A stretch of 64,000 bases of DNA. Source: Magicicada septendecula. Lineage: Eukaryota > Arthropoda > Insecta > Hemiptera > Cicadidae. A program made the position numbers and the translations under genes. The notes below the pieces were generated by a model, which saw only the letters and a list, made by a program, of their open reading frames with translations, was not told the DNA's origin and ran no database searches. Each line of letters opens with the position of its first letter. Position 1 is the stretch's first letter. Shown piece by piece: positions 40,960 through 54,811 of this stretch. Location of the stretch: positions 50,043,454 to 50,107,453 of the forward strand of contig CM068370.1 of NCBI GenBank assembly GCA_034769895.1, given 5' to 3'.

Positions 40960-41400
40960 TTTTTGGACCCCTATTTTGTTCTTCCAGTCCCTAATAACCT
41001 CTTCAATTCTTGCTTTCCTTCCATCCCTCATAAGGCAATAACCACTGTTTTAATGTTTTCCAATTATTCCATTCCATCTGGGCCTTGGCCATCCTCTTCC
41101 TTTCTTTCTTGTGGTTGCTAATTTGTGCACACTTTGGAAGTCTGGTGTCTTCCATCCTTAGGACATGTCAGTACTATAACAACTACCTCTTCTCTATTTC
41201 TTCAATTGAATTGTGTTCCGTTTTCATACTTTTCCTAATCTATCTGGTTCTCTCTCCCTCCCATTTAAATATTCTCATTGCTCTTTTTAATAAATCTATG
41301 TCCATTACTCTCAGCTTATTTTTCTGTTTTTGTATAAGTTACCAGCCTTCCCACCCATATAAATCTATGCTTCACATTGCCAGTTTATAAATTTTCACTT
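40960..41400 (-). pseudogene. Non-LTR retrotransposon C-terminal relic, minus strand
   Basis: The minus strand reads, with several stops and shifts, SIEEIEKR ... HVLRMEDTRLPKC ... KKERKRMAKAQ, the usual final segment of non-LTR ORF2 proteins. Heavily decayed. Confidence 0.45.
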
Positions 41401-44188
41401 TTGTATTTTTCACAGTGCTTTGTCCCAGGTTACAGTGTTGAAGATGTTGATCAGACTCCATCTTTGTTTTACTCATTCATCAACCTCTAAATACTTTTTG
41501 TTTACATTCAGATATTCTACTAGGTATTCTTGTAGAGCTGTAACATACTGGTAATCGTGCACTATAAAGAACCACACCAATGTTTTGTTGACTTGTTAGT
41601 TGTGCAAATTATAACAGAGATCAGTACATTCAGTCACTGATCATTCAGACATTGATTCTATGAAGGTTACTTCAGGCTGTTCAAAATTTAATACTCGTGC
41701 AATAATATAACTGTTATAGATAATGGATACAATTAAATATGCAAGCAGATAAATCACTTGCAGAGGGGTCTATCAGGGAACTTTTGTAGTAGAAATAATA
41801 CTTCTTATGTCTTCAAGGTGCCAAATGTAGGACTTGAGACCTAGTAAAGAGGGTTAAAGTACTTTATATGACTACAACTCTCCTCTAACTGGATTTTCAC
41901 AGATCCTCGAACAGATCTTCTAATCCACAGTCTGTAAGAAGAAGACTTCAATGGTGCTTTGGATAATCTCTTAAAAAGCATCACTGATAACTTTGGTTCC
42001 CAGGCCAAGGTCCCCCTGAAGGCAGACAGCTATCTAACTACAGCTGCTATTACACAAAATAAATCAGCTGTAGCCATTCTATCTATATGTAGAAGAGATT
42101 CTCTTCTCTCCCTTGGTCTTCTATGGGATGTTTCCATTTTGGCTCATAAAAGAGTGCTTGCCTGGGCCACCATACTTTTACATGACAGAACCATTTATTT
42201 TGACAACCGACTTACTCAACTTGAATTCACAGTACAACCAACTCTACCTTAATCACACATGTTAGCCACCTGGACAGTGGTATCAGGTAAGGATTCAGTG
42301 ATGTAACTGCTATTTCTGGAGGAACTCATAATGACTTCCACATAATTTAAATAAATAAATGTTTTCCACATTTACAAAGAAGCAGTCAGTAATTTTATTA
42401 ATGAATGATGGCTCCATCTTTGATCTAGTTATTTGTTGCATCTTCTCTCCATTCACAAACCAAACATCTTATAGATAGGTCTTTCCCTAGATGTTTTGGC
42501 TTAATGAATGATGGCTCCATCTTTGATCTAGTTGTTTGTTGCATCTTCTCTCCATTCACAAACCAAACAACTTATAGATAGGTCTTTCCCTAGACGTTTT
42601 GGCTTAACGAATGACAAGCTTACCGTTCCCCTGGCTTTACCCACGATTCTGTAATGACACCATGAGTATTGACCATTCTTTAATTTGCCTTTGAAGCACA
42701 AAGGAGAACTATCAACATATACCAAGTTCCACCTCACTAAAATTCCATGGTATGTAGCAGGGTATTGGTATAAAATTTAACTTTCTTAGGTGATGAGTAA
42801 CACATAAAGGGCTTCTAGATTGTCTCTGGGAACACACACAACTCATCCAGAATCAAACAAGTAAGCTGGAGTATTAGATTCTGAGCAACACTAACTCATC
42901 CTCTTCACACACCATTGTCATCATCTTCACAGCTTCTGTACCTGGTATGAACTGCCTCCACTCAGATGCAGGCCTTCATGATGTAAAATTACACTGTCCC
43001 AGAAAATTGCCTACTGCTATAGAGAAGACAAGTCTTACCTCTCCAGTAGAGTCCTGAACACTGTATTTATGTAATCATCATTAACTCCTACCTGTTCATT
43101 GTGTGAATGTCTTATTTAAGTTATTCTCTAATGACTTCTTTCCAGAACACGCATTGTCCACTGCAGTGTATCACAATACATAACCACTTCATCTCTCCAT
43201 CTTGCAATGGACTGTTGCCACGACCTGCACTCCAGTCTAAAAACCATCATATCATCTGCCATTACTCATCTAGCCAAAGATCTTGCCCGCCATCACTCGT
43301 TTCTCTTTAGTTTACAGCACTGTCCAATCTAGTTTGGGTGTGATTATTCAATCACTTACCTGTTCTCTCTGTTATTCCGATTATCACTATTTCTAATAGA
43401 CTTCTTGTGCAGTTTCCAGTTTTAGTATCAGTCCAGTGATCGTAGGTTATATTCCTAATATGTGAATTGCTCCAAGAAGTGGAAAATAATTAAAAACACA
43501 CAAGCAAAAATTATATATCTTCTTTTTATTTTTCTTCTCGTTTCAAGGATTAGGTGATTTCAATTTTTATTTTCATGCATATATCCCATTATGTATTCTA
43601 TCCTGTATAGTCCTTCACGTAACACAGGAACTTCATCTCAGCACCTTGGGTCCTACTTACATCTCATGATATTGTTACCCAATTCTCAGATACATATAAC
43701 ATTGTATAAGAAACTTTATGAAGCTTCATCTGGGTCTCCCTTCTGCCTTCTCTGTCTGTGGCACCACAGACTGAGTTAAACTTTGTAATTTTATAATCTT
43801 AAACACTACCATTGCGGCACCATAAAAAGAACACTAAAAAACAAGACATAGAAAGATACTCAGCTCAAGTTTCACAAGTTAATAGTGTAACCCCTCTTTC
43901 CTTTTATGTCTTTTTATATGTATAAAACAAACTTCTTTTTATTTCTTTTTATTTCTTTTTATTTAATTTTTTTTTTGAAAGAGAAGCCACAAGTTATTTA
44001 GAACTAGGCCGGAGCCTAGAGAAGCCAAAATTGTGCTGGGTCCAGTATGACGGGACTTGCAATGAAACTCGGCTGTAATATAACAATAACAGCTTTTATT
44101 GTACCCCATCATTCGCTACATGTAGATGAAAATTTATCACATAATTATCACATAAGTTTGTCACCTAATATTAGGAATAACACACAAA
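41400..44188. other. Intergenic, no recognisable gene
   Basis: Only short ORFs without family resemblance occur (for example 41959-42252, 97 codons). There is a two-copy tandem repeat of about 103 bp at 42399-42604 and (tttttatttc)n near 43925-43970. Nothing else was recognised. Confidence 0.6.
42399..42604. repeat. Two-copy tandem repeat, about 103 bp
   Basis: 'atgaatgatggctccatctt' through 'ttttggctta' occurs twice in a row with few differences, so it is a recent local duplication. Confidence 0.88.
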
Positions 44189-46162
44189 TCTATATATATA
44201 AAAGAGAAATACCACTGACTCACTCACTGACTCAGCACGAAATCTCCGAAACTATAACACCTAGAAACTTGAAATTTGGCATGTAGGTTCCTTATGTGAT
44301 GTAGGTATCCGCTAAGAAGGGATTTTTGGAAATTCGACCTTTAAAGGGGGAAAAAGGGGGGGGAAAGTTTGCCTGACTGACTGACATAGAATCAACGTAG
44401 AGCAAAACTACTGAATGGATATCAATGAAACTTTGAACATAGCTTCATCATAGGTCTTAGGTGCTCACTAAGAAACGGTTTTAAAAACTTTCACTCCTAA
44501 GGGGCAAACCCCCCCCCCCCAGTGTATCTATGTATGTATGTTCCACATCTCCTCCTAAACCACTGGACCGATTTCAACCAAACTTGGCACAAATATTTTA
44601 CGCGACGGGAGAACCAACATAGGATAGGTGTTTTTTTCGATGGGGTCCTTTGGGGGGTTCTTTGGGGTTTTTCACATCTCCTCCTAAACCACTGGACCGA
44701 TTTCAACCAAACTTGGGACAAATATTTTACGCAGCGGGAGAATCAACATAGGATGTGTTTTCTTCGATGGGGTCCTTTGGGGTCTTCCACATCTCCTCCT
44801 AAACCACTGGACCGACTTCAACCAAACTTGGCACAAATATTTTACGCAACGGAAGAACCAACATAAGATAGGTGTTTTTTCGATACGATCCTTCGGGGGG
44901 TCCTTTAGGGTCTTCCACATCTCCTCCTAAACCACTGGACCTATTTCAACCAAACTTGGCACAAATATTTTACGCAATGAGAGAACCAACATAGGACAAG
45001 TGTTTTTTTGATACGATCCTTTGGGGGGTCCTTTGGGGTCTTCCACATCTCCTCCTAAACCACTGGACCGACTTCAACCAAACTTGGCACAAATATTTTA
45101 CGCAACGGAAGAACCAACATAAGATAGGTGTTTTTTCGATACGATCCTTCGGGGGGTCCTTTAGGGTCTTCCACATCTCCTCCTAAACCACTGGACCTAT
45201 TTCAACCAAACTTGGCACAAATATTTTACGCAACGGGAGAACCAACATAGGACAGGTGTTTTTTTTTTCGATACGATCCTCTGGGGGGTCCTTTGGGTCT
45301 TAAACAACTATTAGATCTGGTTACTATGGCAACCCAATAGAATAGATTCTTGTTACCATAGCAACGGTGGAAGTCTCCCGCGTAGGAAATAGCGCGGGAG
45401 TCGTCCGACGGGCCTTCCCCGGAGTTCATCCACGGAACCCGGGGAGTCTTAGGTCGGATCCCGCGAAAGACGGCGGGGCCAGAGTCCACGGTTCTTATAA
45501 ATAAAGATATAGGTTATGATATCAAAGGTGGTGTATGCATCTTAAGAAACGTCTTAATAGTGTGTGAATTCAGAGTTGTTTCAGTTTGAATTTAAAAGTG
45601 TTAAAAAGTGTGTAAAGTGTTTAAGAGTTAAGATCGAAGTAAGTTACAAGCGAGTACAAAAAACAAAGTTTTGATAGCGAATGTATTCAGACCATAGAGC
45701 TCAGACAATATAAATGCACTTGCTTCAGTTTGAATTTAAAAATTGATAAGCTGAAATCTATAGAGGTATTGTATTGTTAGAATAAGTTTAGGAGACACTA
45801 ATTTAACAAATGCCTTATTTCAACATTAACACAATGAATGATAAAACGACAGTTAAATACGCACCGCGTGCAAGTACTGTAGACATTTTATTGAAAACTA
45901 ATTTAGCTGTTCGCCCTCTCCCAGAGTTAGAAATCGAGCAGGAGGATCACGAACAACAGAATTCTTCTCCAGATATAAGAATACAGTTTATGACATGTTC
46001 TTAAACAGGTGCGCTACAGAGTATTCCTCCAGTGAGAATGCGAACGTAACAATATAAGGAAGATTATACAATATACAAGTAATATAACGTTAGAACAAGA
46101 ATAGGTGCCTATGAGCCTATGAATAAATTATGAACCCGAGCAACGCTGCGTAAATCGGCTAG
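44189..46162 (+). mobile_element. Non-autonomous Helitron, plus strand (1)
   Basis: Begins A|TC with 'tctatatatataaaagag' and ends 'taaatcggctag'. The base after CTAG is A and not T, so the right end is approximate. It carries six units of the 128-bp array (44540-45310), inverted relative to 8340-9790, plus the shared segment 'aacccaatagaatagattc'. A 64-codon ORF at 45810-46004 has no recognised family. No helicase. Confidence 0.65.
44540..45310 (+). repeat. 128-bp tandem array, 6 copies
   Basis: The reverse complement of the unit at 8340-9790, with the landmark 'ttcaaccaaacttgg' repeating about every 128 bp. Overlapping open frames here are repeat artefacts. Confidence 0.92.
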
Positions 46163-46171
46163 ATATAGATA

Positions 46172-46713
46172 TCTATATAACCCAAATACCACTGACTGAC
46201 TCACTGATCACGATATCTCTGAAACCACTGAATGGATTTCAATGAAACTTTTAACATAGCTTCATCATAGGTCTTAGGTGCTCACTAAGGAACGGTTTTA
46301 AAAACTTTCACTCCTAAGGGGCAAGAAACCAAATACTGAAATTTATCGCGGGAATTGCATACTTTGTAAATGAAATGGCTGACAACTCAGTTTACTGGAA
46401 ACCCCGAATACATTTAGTCCTGAGTTTTTAATCATTGTTTTAAATTGAAAAAAACTTCGTTGTTTGCAGGTTCTTATAGTCGAGAAAATTTCGAAGTTCA
46501 ATTAATTAATAAATGTATGTCCTTTTTTTCTCGGAAACAGCTCTAACGATTTTCTCGAAATAAATAATAAATAGCTGTTGCTATGAATGTAAATAAACAA
46601 ACTAAGAGTTGAGAATTTGTACAATCTATCTAATCCTATACTATTAAGCGAGCAATAATTGTACAATTACGTACAACGTGAAACTCCGTAGCGAAGCACG
46701 GGTATTTTGCTAG
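46172..46713 (+). mobile_element. Short Helitron, plus strand (2), adjacent to the first
   Basis: A|TCTATATAACCC start, CTAG|T end. The 3' hairpin ccgt-a-gc-gaa-gc-acgg lies 10 bases before CTAG, as in Helitrons. Its first 150 bp share 'catagcttcatcataggtct' with the neighbour's 5' region. Confidence 0.7.
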
Positions 46714-46782
46714 TATATCATAAGTAAATAAGCCCCATGTTTTAATAGTGTGAAAATACAAGGTCTGTATATCAGTAATGGT

Positions 46783-46813
<31 letters not shown>

Positions 46814-49240
46814 CGAATAACATTCAGTAAATATATAATTCTCCCCCCCTTTGTGACTAGAGCTTAATATAGACAGAAACATAAACACACGTACAGAAAC
46901 ATAAAGAGACATACACTCATAATTATACACAAATATTATAAACACGAAAACCCTTGGAATACACATGCTCAACAGGCAGTGTTTCCACCATGCCCTAAAA
47001 CCAGCAGTCATAAATGTTCGCCCTTCAGTCACCGTCATTCATCAATTTCCATTAAGTTGCATAAATACGAAAAACCCCTGAAAGAATAATAATCACTCAT
47101 AAACCATAAGCGAGACCGGACTGCCCATATGTATAGATGGCCACTGATAATTGCCCCATCATGAGCATATGAAATCTTTAAGTTTCTTCAACAGCATAAA
47201 ATAAAAATAAAAAACTGCATCACCTGATTTTAAGCAATTGTTATGCGGTTCTAAAATGTTAATTTGTTTTACAAATTCAGATGGATTCATGTATCAGTAT
47301 ATGCTTTACAGGGTAAAAAATTAATCAGTATATGCATTACAAGTAGAAAAAAAGATTAATCAGTAGATGCTTTATAAGTAAAAAAAAATTAATCAGCATA
47401 GACCTTTATAAAGTACAAAGAAAAATTAATTAGTATATGCCCAGAAAAATGTGAAAGTTCTTTTCTATTAAAGCCCGACTGGCTATATACATATATATAA
47501 ATGAATTTACAATAAGGATTGTTGTGCCCTAGCAGATGTGGGAGCGCGCCAGCTTGTGCCTAACCTTATGTGACAGGAATCAAACCTGCCTTAAACTGTA
47601 TCAACATGTGCCTGGCAAAAACTATGTCCCCTTTTATACCCCAGAAAACAGCCAAAAAGAAAACAAAAATCGCCCCAGCCCTTACCTGTTAAACCCAAAA
47701 TGAAATTAATATCAACCCCATTCTGAACCAGCCGGAACAGAAACCCTACATGTGATATAAATTTTGTAGTAAGTATGGTGATGACTATAGGCAATATGTG
47801 AAAATGTTTAAGTGTACAAACTATCTCTAGCACGCTCCCCCAGTGCAGCACACAATTACAAGCATTGTACTTAGTGTATGAAGTTAAGTTATTAAAGTGT
47901 TCATTAACATTAACACATAATGTTCAGAATGAATGTTCAGCAGACACACCCTATAGCAGACTGTCTGGCCACGTGGGCACATGGTTTCAAAAAGATTTAA
48001 ACTGTGAATCAGGAGCACAGCAGGCCCGGTCACCAAAAAAAAATAAAAGAGTGCATATCACCTTAATTATGCTGAGCAAGCGTTACATGTTGAATTAGTC
48101 ACACGACTCCTTTTCCGAACAGGTGCGTTTCTGACGGTTCATGGCTGATGAGGATGGAGTTCAATCAGCAAGGCCAGTATCTCCGTCATTAAGCGAGAAC
48201 CCTGTTAATTCATAAAAATTAGAAAAGATATTCATAAAAAAATGTACACCCAAGTTCACAGGTGATTAACCTCAGTACGGGACTTCAACCAACTCAAGAT
48301 AAATGCACCAAGTTTCGGTGATAATTTCTTTGCAAACTGCTTAAAGAGTAAAAAAATCTGCCATGGAATGATTAATTCAAAAAGAGAAGATTTTATTAAA
48401 AGGCGTAAAGTCATTAGCACACTCTCAACACGCATCGACAGAATGCAACAGGTTAGATTACCACGTGGCGACACAATAATTACAATTTGTCAAGAAATGA
48501 TTAACTTCAAGGCACTCACAGTATTAATAATGTTTCAATATTAATAATGTTTCCTCTAAGGATGTTCTCACAAGTAATTTTTACTGCAAAGTTAATTAAA
48601 GAGAGCACACAGGCAATCTGCTGCATGTATGTGCACAATACGATTCCATGACTACGCACTGCCTTTCGCTTAGAATTTATCTAACGTTCTATAAATTACA
48701 ATGACCATGACAATTACAGTGACTCTTACAATATTATAATAATAATAAAAAGAACATGGGCTATATACTGAACACTAAGTAATTTTTTTAATATAGAAAC
48801 TGTCGGATCGCACCCACATGCATTCGTCTTTCTCATACGGCTGCCTACTTTTGTTAATTAAATTTAATCGCTTATATTATTACTGATACACACAATAAGA
48901 GCTATGATCCTTACCGGGAAGTCTCGTAAATTTAGCTAGCCATCAGAGTGGAAGAAAACTGTGCAGTAATATCTGTCGGATCAGGATGTCGGTGCTTCTT
49001 GCTGGTCGGGGCGATGACTGTTATAAACGGCCACAGTTTAACAAAGCCAAACCTCCCTACGAGGTGCGCGCGCAGCTTTAACGTAGCCGTATAAGGGTCG
49101 CTTTCTGACCCTTGTCGCGTTATTTTACAATTAAATTCTCTAACTTTCGACGGCCGGTATTATACCGGCACAATAGCTGTCCCTATGCTTCTTTGTGGAA
49201 GTAAGCCGATAATGAGAAAGAGAGATAAAAGCCACATACA
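46714..49240. other. Intergenic, no recognisable gene
   Basis: Holds a (TA)n tract at 46784-46807 and about four degenerate units of about 45-60 bp around 'ttaatcagtatatgc' at 47290-47450. Two small hairpins occur near 49098-49118 and 49153-49169. ORFs are short and unconvincing. Confidence 0.6.
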
Positions 49241-49249
49241 AGCAGCGGA

Positions 49250-49540
49250 GATGAAATTTCTAAGATCGGCCAAAGGTTGTTCCAAACAAGGTCGACTTAG
49301 AAATGAAGAGATTAAAGAAGAGTTGGAAATATATGACTTAATGAGAAAATAAGAGTTGCATAGAAGAAACTGGGAGGACCATCTGGATCATATGGATGAT
49401 TGAAGACTACCAAAAGTGACAAGTAGATACAAACCAGCTGGAAGAAGAAGAATAGGGAGACCAAAGAAAAGATGGGAATAAATCCTATGAATCCAGAACA
49501 TACCATCAAGGCCTAATCCTTGTTGAGGAAGAAGAAGAAG
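49250..49540 (+). pseudogene. Non-LTR retrotransposon C-terminal relic with (GAA)n tail
   Basis: Translation across stops gives EMKFLRSAKGC, RLRNEEIKEELEIYD, RRNWEDHLDHMDD and 'RLPKVTSRYKPAGRRRIGRP' KKRWE, the standard end of insect non-LTR ORF2 proteins, then a GAA-rich tail at 49526-49542. Two in-frame stops at least. Confidence 0.75.
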
Positions 49541-49542
49541 AG

Positions 49543-51900
49543 AAGACAGTACTATTGCTGTAGTGACATACAGAAGTGCCTCTAGACAGAAGGTTGGAGA
49601 TTTTTGAATTGGCTGGTAACCAATCCATGTAAAAGTTTGGCAAACTTATAAATCAGAAAAGGAAAAGCCAGATGGATCTAAATGACAACAAACATTGTGT
49701 ATAAAAATATATTGTAGCATCATGAGATAATACAAAAAAGGAAACTCAATTTAATCATCAAAATTTATAGTAAAACTAATCAAATAAATAAATACTATGT
49801 AACTGAATGAGGAATGCAATAAAGAATGAGTAATCAAATGAGAACAACCAAATATAATTATATAAGGAAGAATTATAATAACTAAAACAATAAACCATTC
49901 ATAAAAAATAAGTATTTTACAGATGCAAGAATAAATTAAAAACAGGAATTAGCTTTGTAAACAAACATAGTAAATAACTTTACAAACAGACATAATAAAG
50001 GACTAGACTATACTGTGACATTGACATACTAATTACCCAATAGATTAGGAAAGTGATTTTGTATATTTTATTATAATATTGTAAATAATAATGTTGTAGT
50101 AGGCCCTATGTAAGTAAAAAATGTATTTAGAGTTAACCAAAATCATTTGTATAACACAAGCCTGAAAGTCAAGCTAGGTCTTTAACCTAAGACTGGATTT
50201 GTAATTAGCTCATATACAGGGTGATTCACGAAGAAACGGAAATACTTTGGGAGATGAATCTACATCGAAAAATAAGAAAAAAAGTTCAAATAAACATAGG
50301 TCCGGAAATGTTTTTTTAGCAAGTTACGGCTAGCGAAAGATTTCGCCTGGGTTTCGGTTCCCCCGGGTAAATGAAGACTTTCTGAAATTCTGGGAAGGGG
50401 CGAATTCTGTTGTTTCTTATGGTTTTTGACCTGAAAATCGAATAAAACAGGTCGCAGAACTGTATCTCCCATAAGTTTCATTATATCCGACGTAAAACAG
50501 AAAAATCTTTGCCTAAAAACAAATTTTGGAAAATTGGAAACAATTGGAATTTTTTGTTAATTTTTATTGACTTTATTCACACCATTTTTCTCAGAATTAA
50601 ATTCTTTACAAATTTTTTTTTTTAACTTTTATGCATTTATTAGTCATGTAACAAAGTTATTGTACTTCTAACCTAAAAAAACGTGTTTTTAGGTAATTAT
50701 TTTCATAATTGTGTGTATTCGAAAAACATACAAGGTGAGATAAGTGAATACAAAATTGATAAATAATAATAATGAAACAGTGCAAATGACACAGTGTAAA
50801 CAATGATAAAAATATAAAGTGTTATGAACCTAGTATGGCCAAAAGGTGAGAATGGCATGTATTTTATATAAAGTGACCATATAACAATAAAATCAACTTC
50901 ATTAGTGTGAGTGTCAATATAAAATTAAGTGAAATAAAAACATAAACGGGATTATGTAAAAATAATCAGAAAAAGTAAGGTTATATTAAAAACTTATATT
51001 TACTGGAGGCGGATAAAACAGCCCTGAGACCGAAAAATACACCAAACAAACCAAGACCTCTTATAAATGAATCTAAAGCTGGTTTTACAAGGAAGAAAGG
51101 TTTTTTCTTCTAGTGGGGGCATTCAATGCAAAAAGAACAAACTAAATCAGTTGCCAATCCAAACAATATTAGAGAAGAAAATTATAGTAAAAAGACAAGT
51201 AAAGTTATAGGAGATATCAGTAAACTAATGAACAATATATATTCGACCAACCTGAAGAAGGAAAGCTGAAAATAATATCCTAAAATGGAGTACTACACCT
51301 TTGAATTTGATGAGACCATTTAAATACTAAAGCCACCTTGACAACTATCAACATTTTACACAACACTTCAATACAAACTAAATAACGAACACATTTAGTG
51401 CGGCTACATTTGTAAACATAATCTATGATATACAAAGTGAGTGACACAAACTTATTTTGAACAAACAAAAGTGTAGAACATGGCGTCCCTTCCTTTATTT
51501 AACAGTTACTGAAAGGGGACAGCAGCGCACCATGTTGAGAATTCATGAACTATGAGCTATATAATAGACGATTTTTTTTCTTTTGTCAATTGTATTACTA
51601 ATATCTAATTATTAATTATTTTAATTGTTTTATTAGTTTTATATTTGTAATATGTAATATTAAGTTTGTAAAATTTTCTGAATTGATTTCTTTTTGTATA
51701 ATCACAAGAACTCACATCCAAACAATCACACACAAACAACAATTAATTACTACACATTTAAATTTTGTTTCTTCATGTACGTTATTAATGTAAAACTTGT
51801 TGTATGAATTTATAATTTTACTGAAGACGATTGTTAATTTGGTTATAACCCTGAGATGAAAAATTTTTTCATGCATCCGAGAGCTAGATGGAGCAGGAAC
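49543..51900. other. AT-rich intergenic; possible repeat end at 50215
   Basis: No gene seen. 'tacagggtgattcacgaaga' at 50216 has the look of a mobile-element terminus that I have met in insect DNA, but no partner end was found. The rest is low-complexity AT-rich sequence. Confidence 0.5.
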
Positions 51901-51904
51901 CTTA

Positions 51905-54502
51905 AAAATATCGGTATGGAGAACCATACATGACTTCCATGTTCTAAGATTTATATTTAAAATAATATTCGAAATGAAATATTTCCATAGAAACTACTTC
52001 TTTCTATTGCATCAGACTTAACCACAGTACTGTGGTCACTAACGTATACCACCACACGTTTTCGCACTCGATTTTCACTGATGATGGCAGACGATGGCAC
52101 TGCCGAAACGTCTGGTTTTGCAGAAAACATTGGTCTACGGGCAAATAGGCCAGATCAGGGCTGTATGCAAAACATTAATTGATTCTGTTTGAATTTGCGG
52201 CTCTTATCGTTTGCCATAGAATATACCCTTGTTAAAACATAAAATGTTGCTGTTAAACTACCCCTTCCTCTTAACCGATCTTCACCAAAAACAATAGGTC
52301 TTGAGAAATCTACAATGTAGTGCTGTGTACAAATAATCATTTTATTCTGTTTGAATTTGCGGCTGTTATCGTTTGCCATAGAAAATACCCTTGCTAAAAC
52401 ATAAAACGTTGCAGGTAAACTACCCTTTTCCCTTCACAGATCTTCAACAAAATCAACAGACCTTGAGTTCTGTATAATTCAAAACGGTATGCAGAAGAGT
52501 AGTTGATTCTGTTTTAATGTACGGCAGTTATCTTTCATCATAAAAAAATTACCCTTGTTAAAACATAAAATGTTGCCGGTAAACTACCCTATTCTCTTAA
52601 CCGATCTTCACCAAAACCAACATGTCTTGAGAACTCTACAATTTAGGGCTCTATACAAAACATTATTTGATTCTGTTTCAATTTGCGGCTATTATCGTTT
52701 GCCATAAAAAAAAATTACCCTTGATAAAAAACCGTTTCGGTAAACTACCCCTTTCCCTTAACCGATCTTCACCAAAAACAATAGGTCTTGAGTACTCTAC
52801 AAATCAGGGGTGTATACAAAAAATTATTTGATTCTGTTTGAATTTGCGGCTGTTATCGTTTGCCATAGAATATACCCTTGTTAAAACATAAAATGTTGCT
52901 GGTAAACTACCCCTTTCCCTTATCCGATCTTCACCAAAAACAACAGGTCTTGAGAAATCTACAATTTAGGGCTGTGTACAAATAATCATTTTATTCTGTT
53001 CGAATTTGCGGCTGTTATCGTTTTCCATAGAAAATACCCTTGCTAAAACATAAAACACTGCTGGTAAACTACCCTTTTCCCTTAACACATCTTCAACAAA
53101 ATCAACAGGCCTTGAGTTCTGTATAATTCAAAAAGGTATGCAGAAGAGTAGTTGATTTTGTTTTAATGTACGGCAGTTATCGTTCGTCATAAAAAAATTA
53201 CCCTTGTTAAAACATAAAATGTTGCTGGTAAACTACCCCTTTCCCTATACCGATCTTCCCCAAAATCAATAGGTCTTGAGAACTCTACAATTTAGGGCTG
53301 TATGCAAATAATCTTTTGATTCTGTTTGAATTTGCGGCTGTTATCGTTTGCCATATAAAATACCATTGTTAAACCATAAAACGTTGCAGGTAAACTACCC
53401 CTTTTCCTTAACCGATATTCACCAAAAACACCAGGTATTGAGAACTCTACAATTCAGGGCTGTATGCAAAAGAGTAGTTGATTCTGTTTGAATTTGCGGC
53501 TGTTATCGTTTGCCATATAAAATACCCTTTTAAAACATAAAATGTAGCTGGTAAACTACCCCTTTCCCTTAACCGATCTTCACAAAAATCAATAGGTCTT
53601 GAGAACTCTACAATGTAGAGCTGTATGCAAATAATCTTTTGATACTGTTTGAATTTGCGGCTGTTATCGTTTGCCATATATAATAGCCTTGTTAAAACAT
53701 AAAACGTTGCAGGTAAACTACCCCTTTTCCTTAACCGATATTCACCAAAAACAACATATCTTGAGAACTCTACAATTCAGGGCTGTATGCAAAAGAGTAG
53801 TTGATTCTGTTTGAATTTGCGGCTGTTATCGTTTGCCATAGAAAATACCCTTTTAAAACATAAAACGTAGCCCGTAAACTACCCCTTTCCCTTAACCGAT
53901 CTTCACCAAAATCAATAGGTCTTGAGACCTCTCCAATTTAGGGCTGTATGCAAATAATCATTTGATTCTGTTTGAATTTGCGTCTGTTATCTTTTGCCAT
54001 ATAAAATACCCTTGTTAAAACATAAAACGTTGCAGGTAAACTACCCCTTTCCCTTATCCGTTCATCACCAAAATCAACAGGTCTTGAGTACTCTACAATT
54101 CAGGGCTGTATGCAAAAGAGTAGTTGATTCTGTTTGAATTTGCGGCTGTTATCGTTTGCCATAGAAAATAAAAATTGCACTTGTTTAAAATAAAACCGTT
54201 GCCAGTAAACTACCCCTTTCCCTTAACCGATCTTCACCAAAATCAATAGGTCTCGAGTACTCTACAAATCAGGGCTGCATGCAAAAAATTATTTGATTCT
54301 GTTTGAATTTGCGGCTGTTATCTTTTGCCATATAAAATACCCTTGTTAAAACATAAAACGTTGCAGGTAAACTACCCCTTTCCCTTAACCGTTCTTCACC
54401 AAAAACAACAGGTCTTGAAAGCTCTACAATTCAGGGCTGTATGCAAAAGAGTAGTTGATTCTGTTTGAATTTGCGGCTGTTATCGTTGCCATAAAAAATA
54501 AA
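51905..54502 (+). repeat. Composite HINE-like element, copy G
   Basis: Starts after an A-run with the head hairpin and inverted repeat, then head block and about 15 diverged units. These units alternate two subtypes (unit ends 'aatcatttgattctg' and 'agagtagttgattctg'), forming a higher-order pair. No tail: it runs into another head at 54503. Confidence 0.6.
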
Positions 54503-54811
54503 AAATATCGGTATGGAGAACCATACATGACTTCCATATTCTAAGATTTATATTTAAAATCATTTTCGAAATGAAATATTACCATAGAAACTACTTCTTT
54601 CTACTTACTGCTTCAGCCTTAACCACAGTACTGTGGTCACTAATGTATACCACCTCACGTTATCGCACTCGATTTTCACTGATGATGGAAGTCGATGGCA
54701 TTGCCGAAATGTCTGGTTTTGTAGAAAACATTGGACTACGGCCAAATTTCCCGGGAAGGAATTTTAACAAAAACTACTTCTTTGTTGCCGATAACGTTGT
54801 ACACATATATA
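54503..54811 (+). repeat. Head block of composite element, copy H
   Basis: Nearly identical to 12129-12439 and likewise followed by the hAT-like element. Confidence 0.6.

Noticed and set aside
41959..42252. 97-codon ORF
   Set aside because: No recognisable domain; likely chance or remnant of an unidentified repeat.
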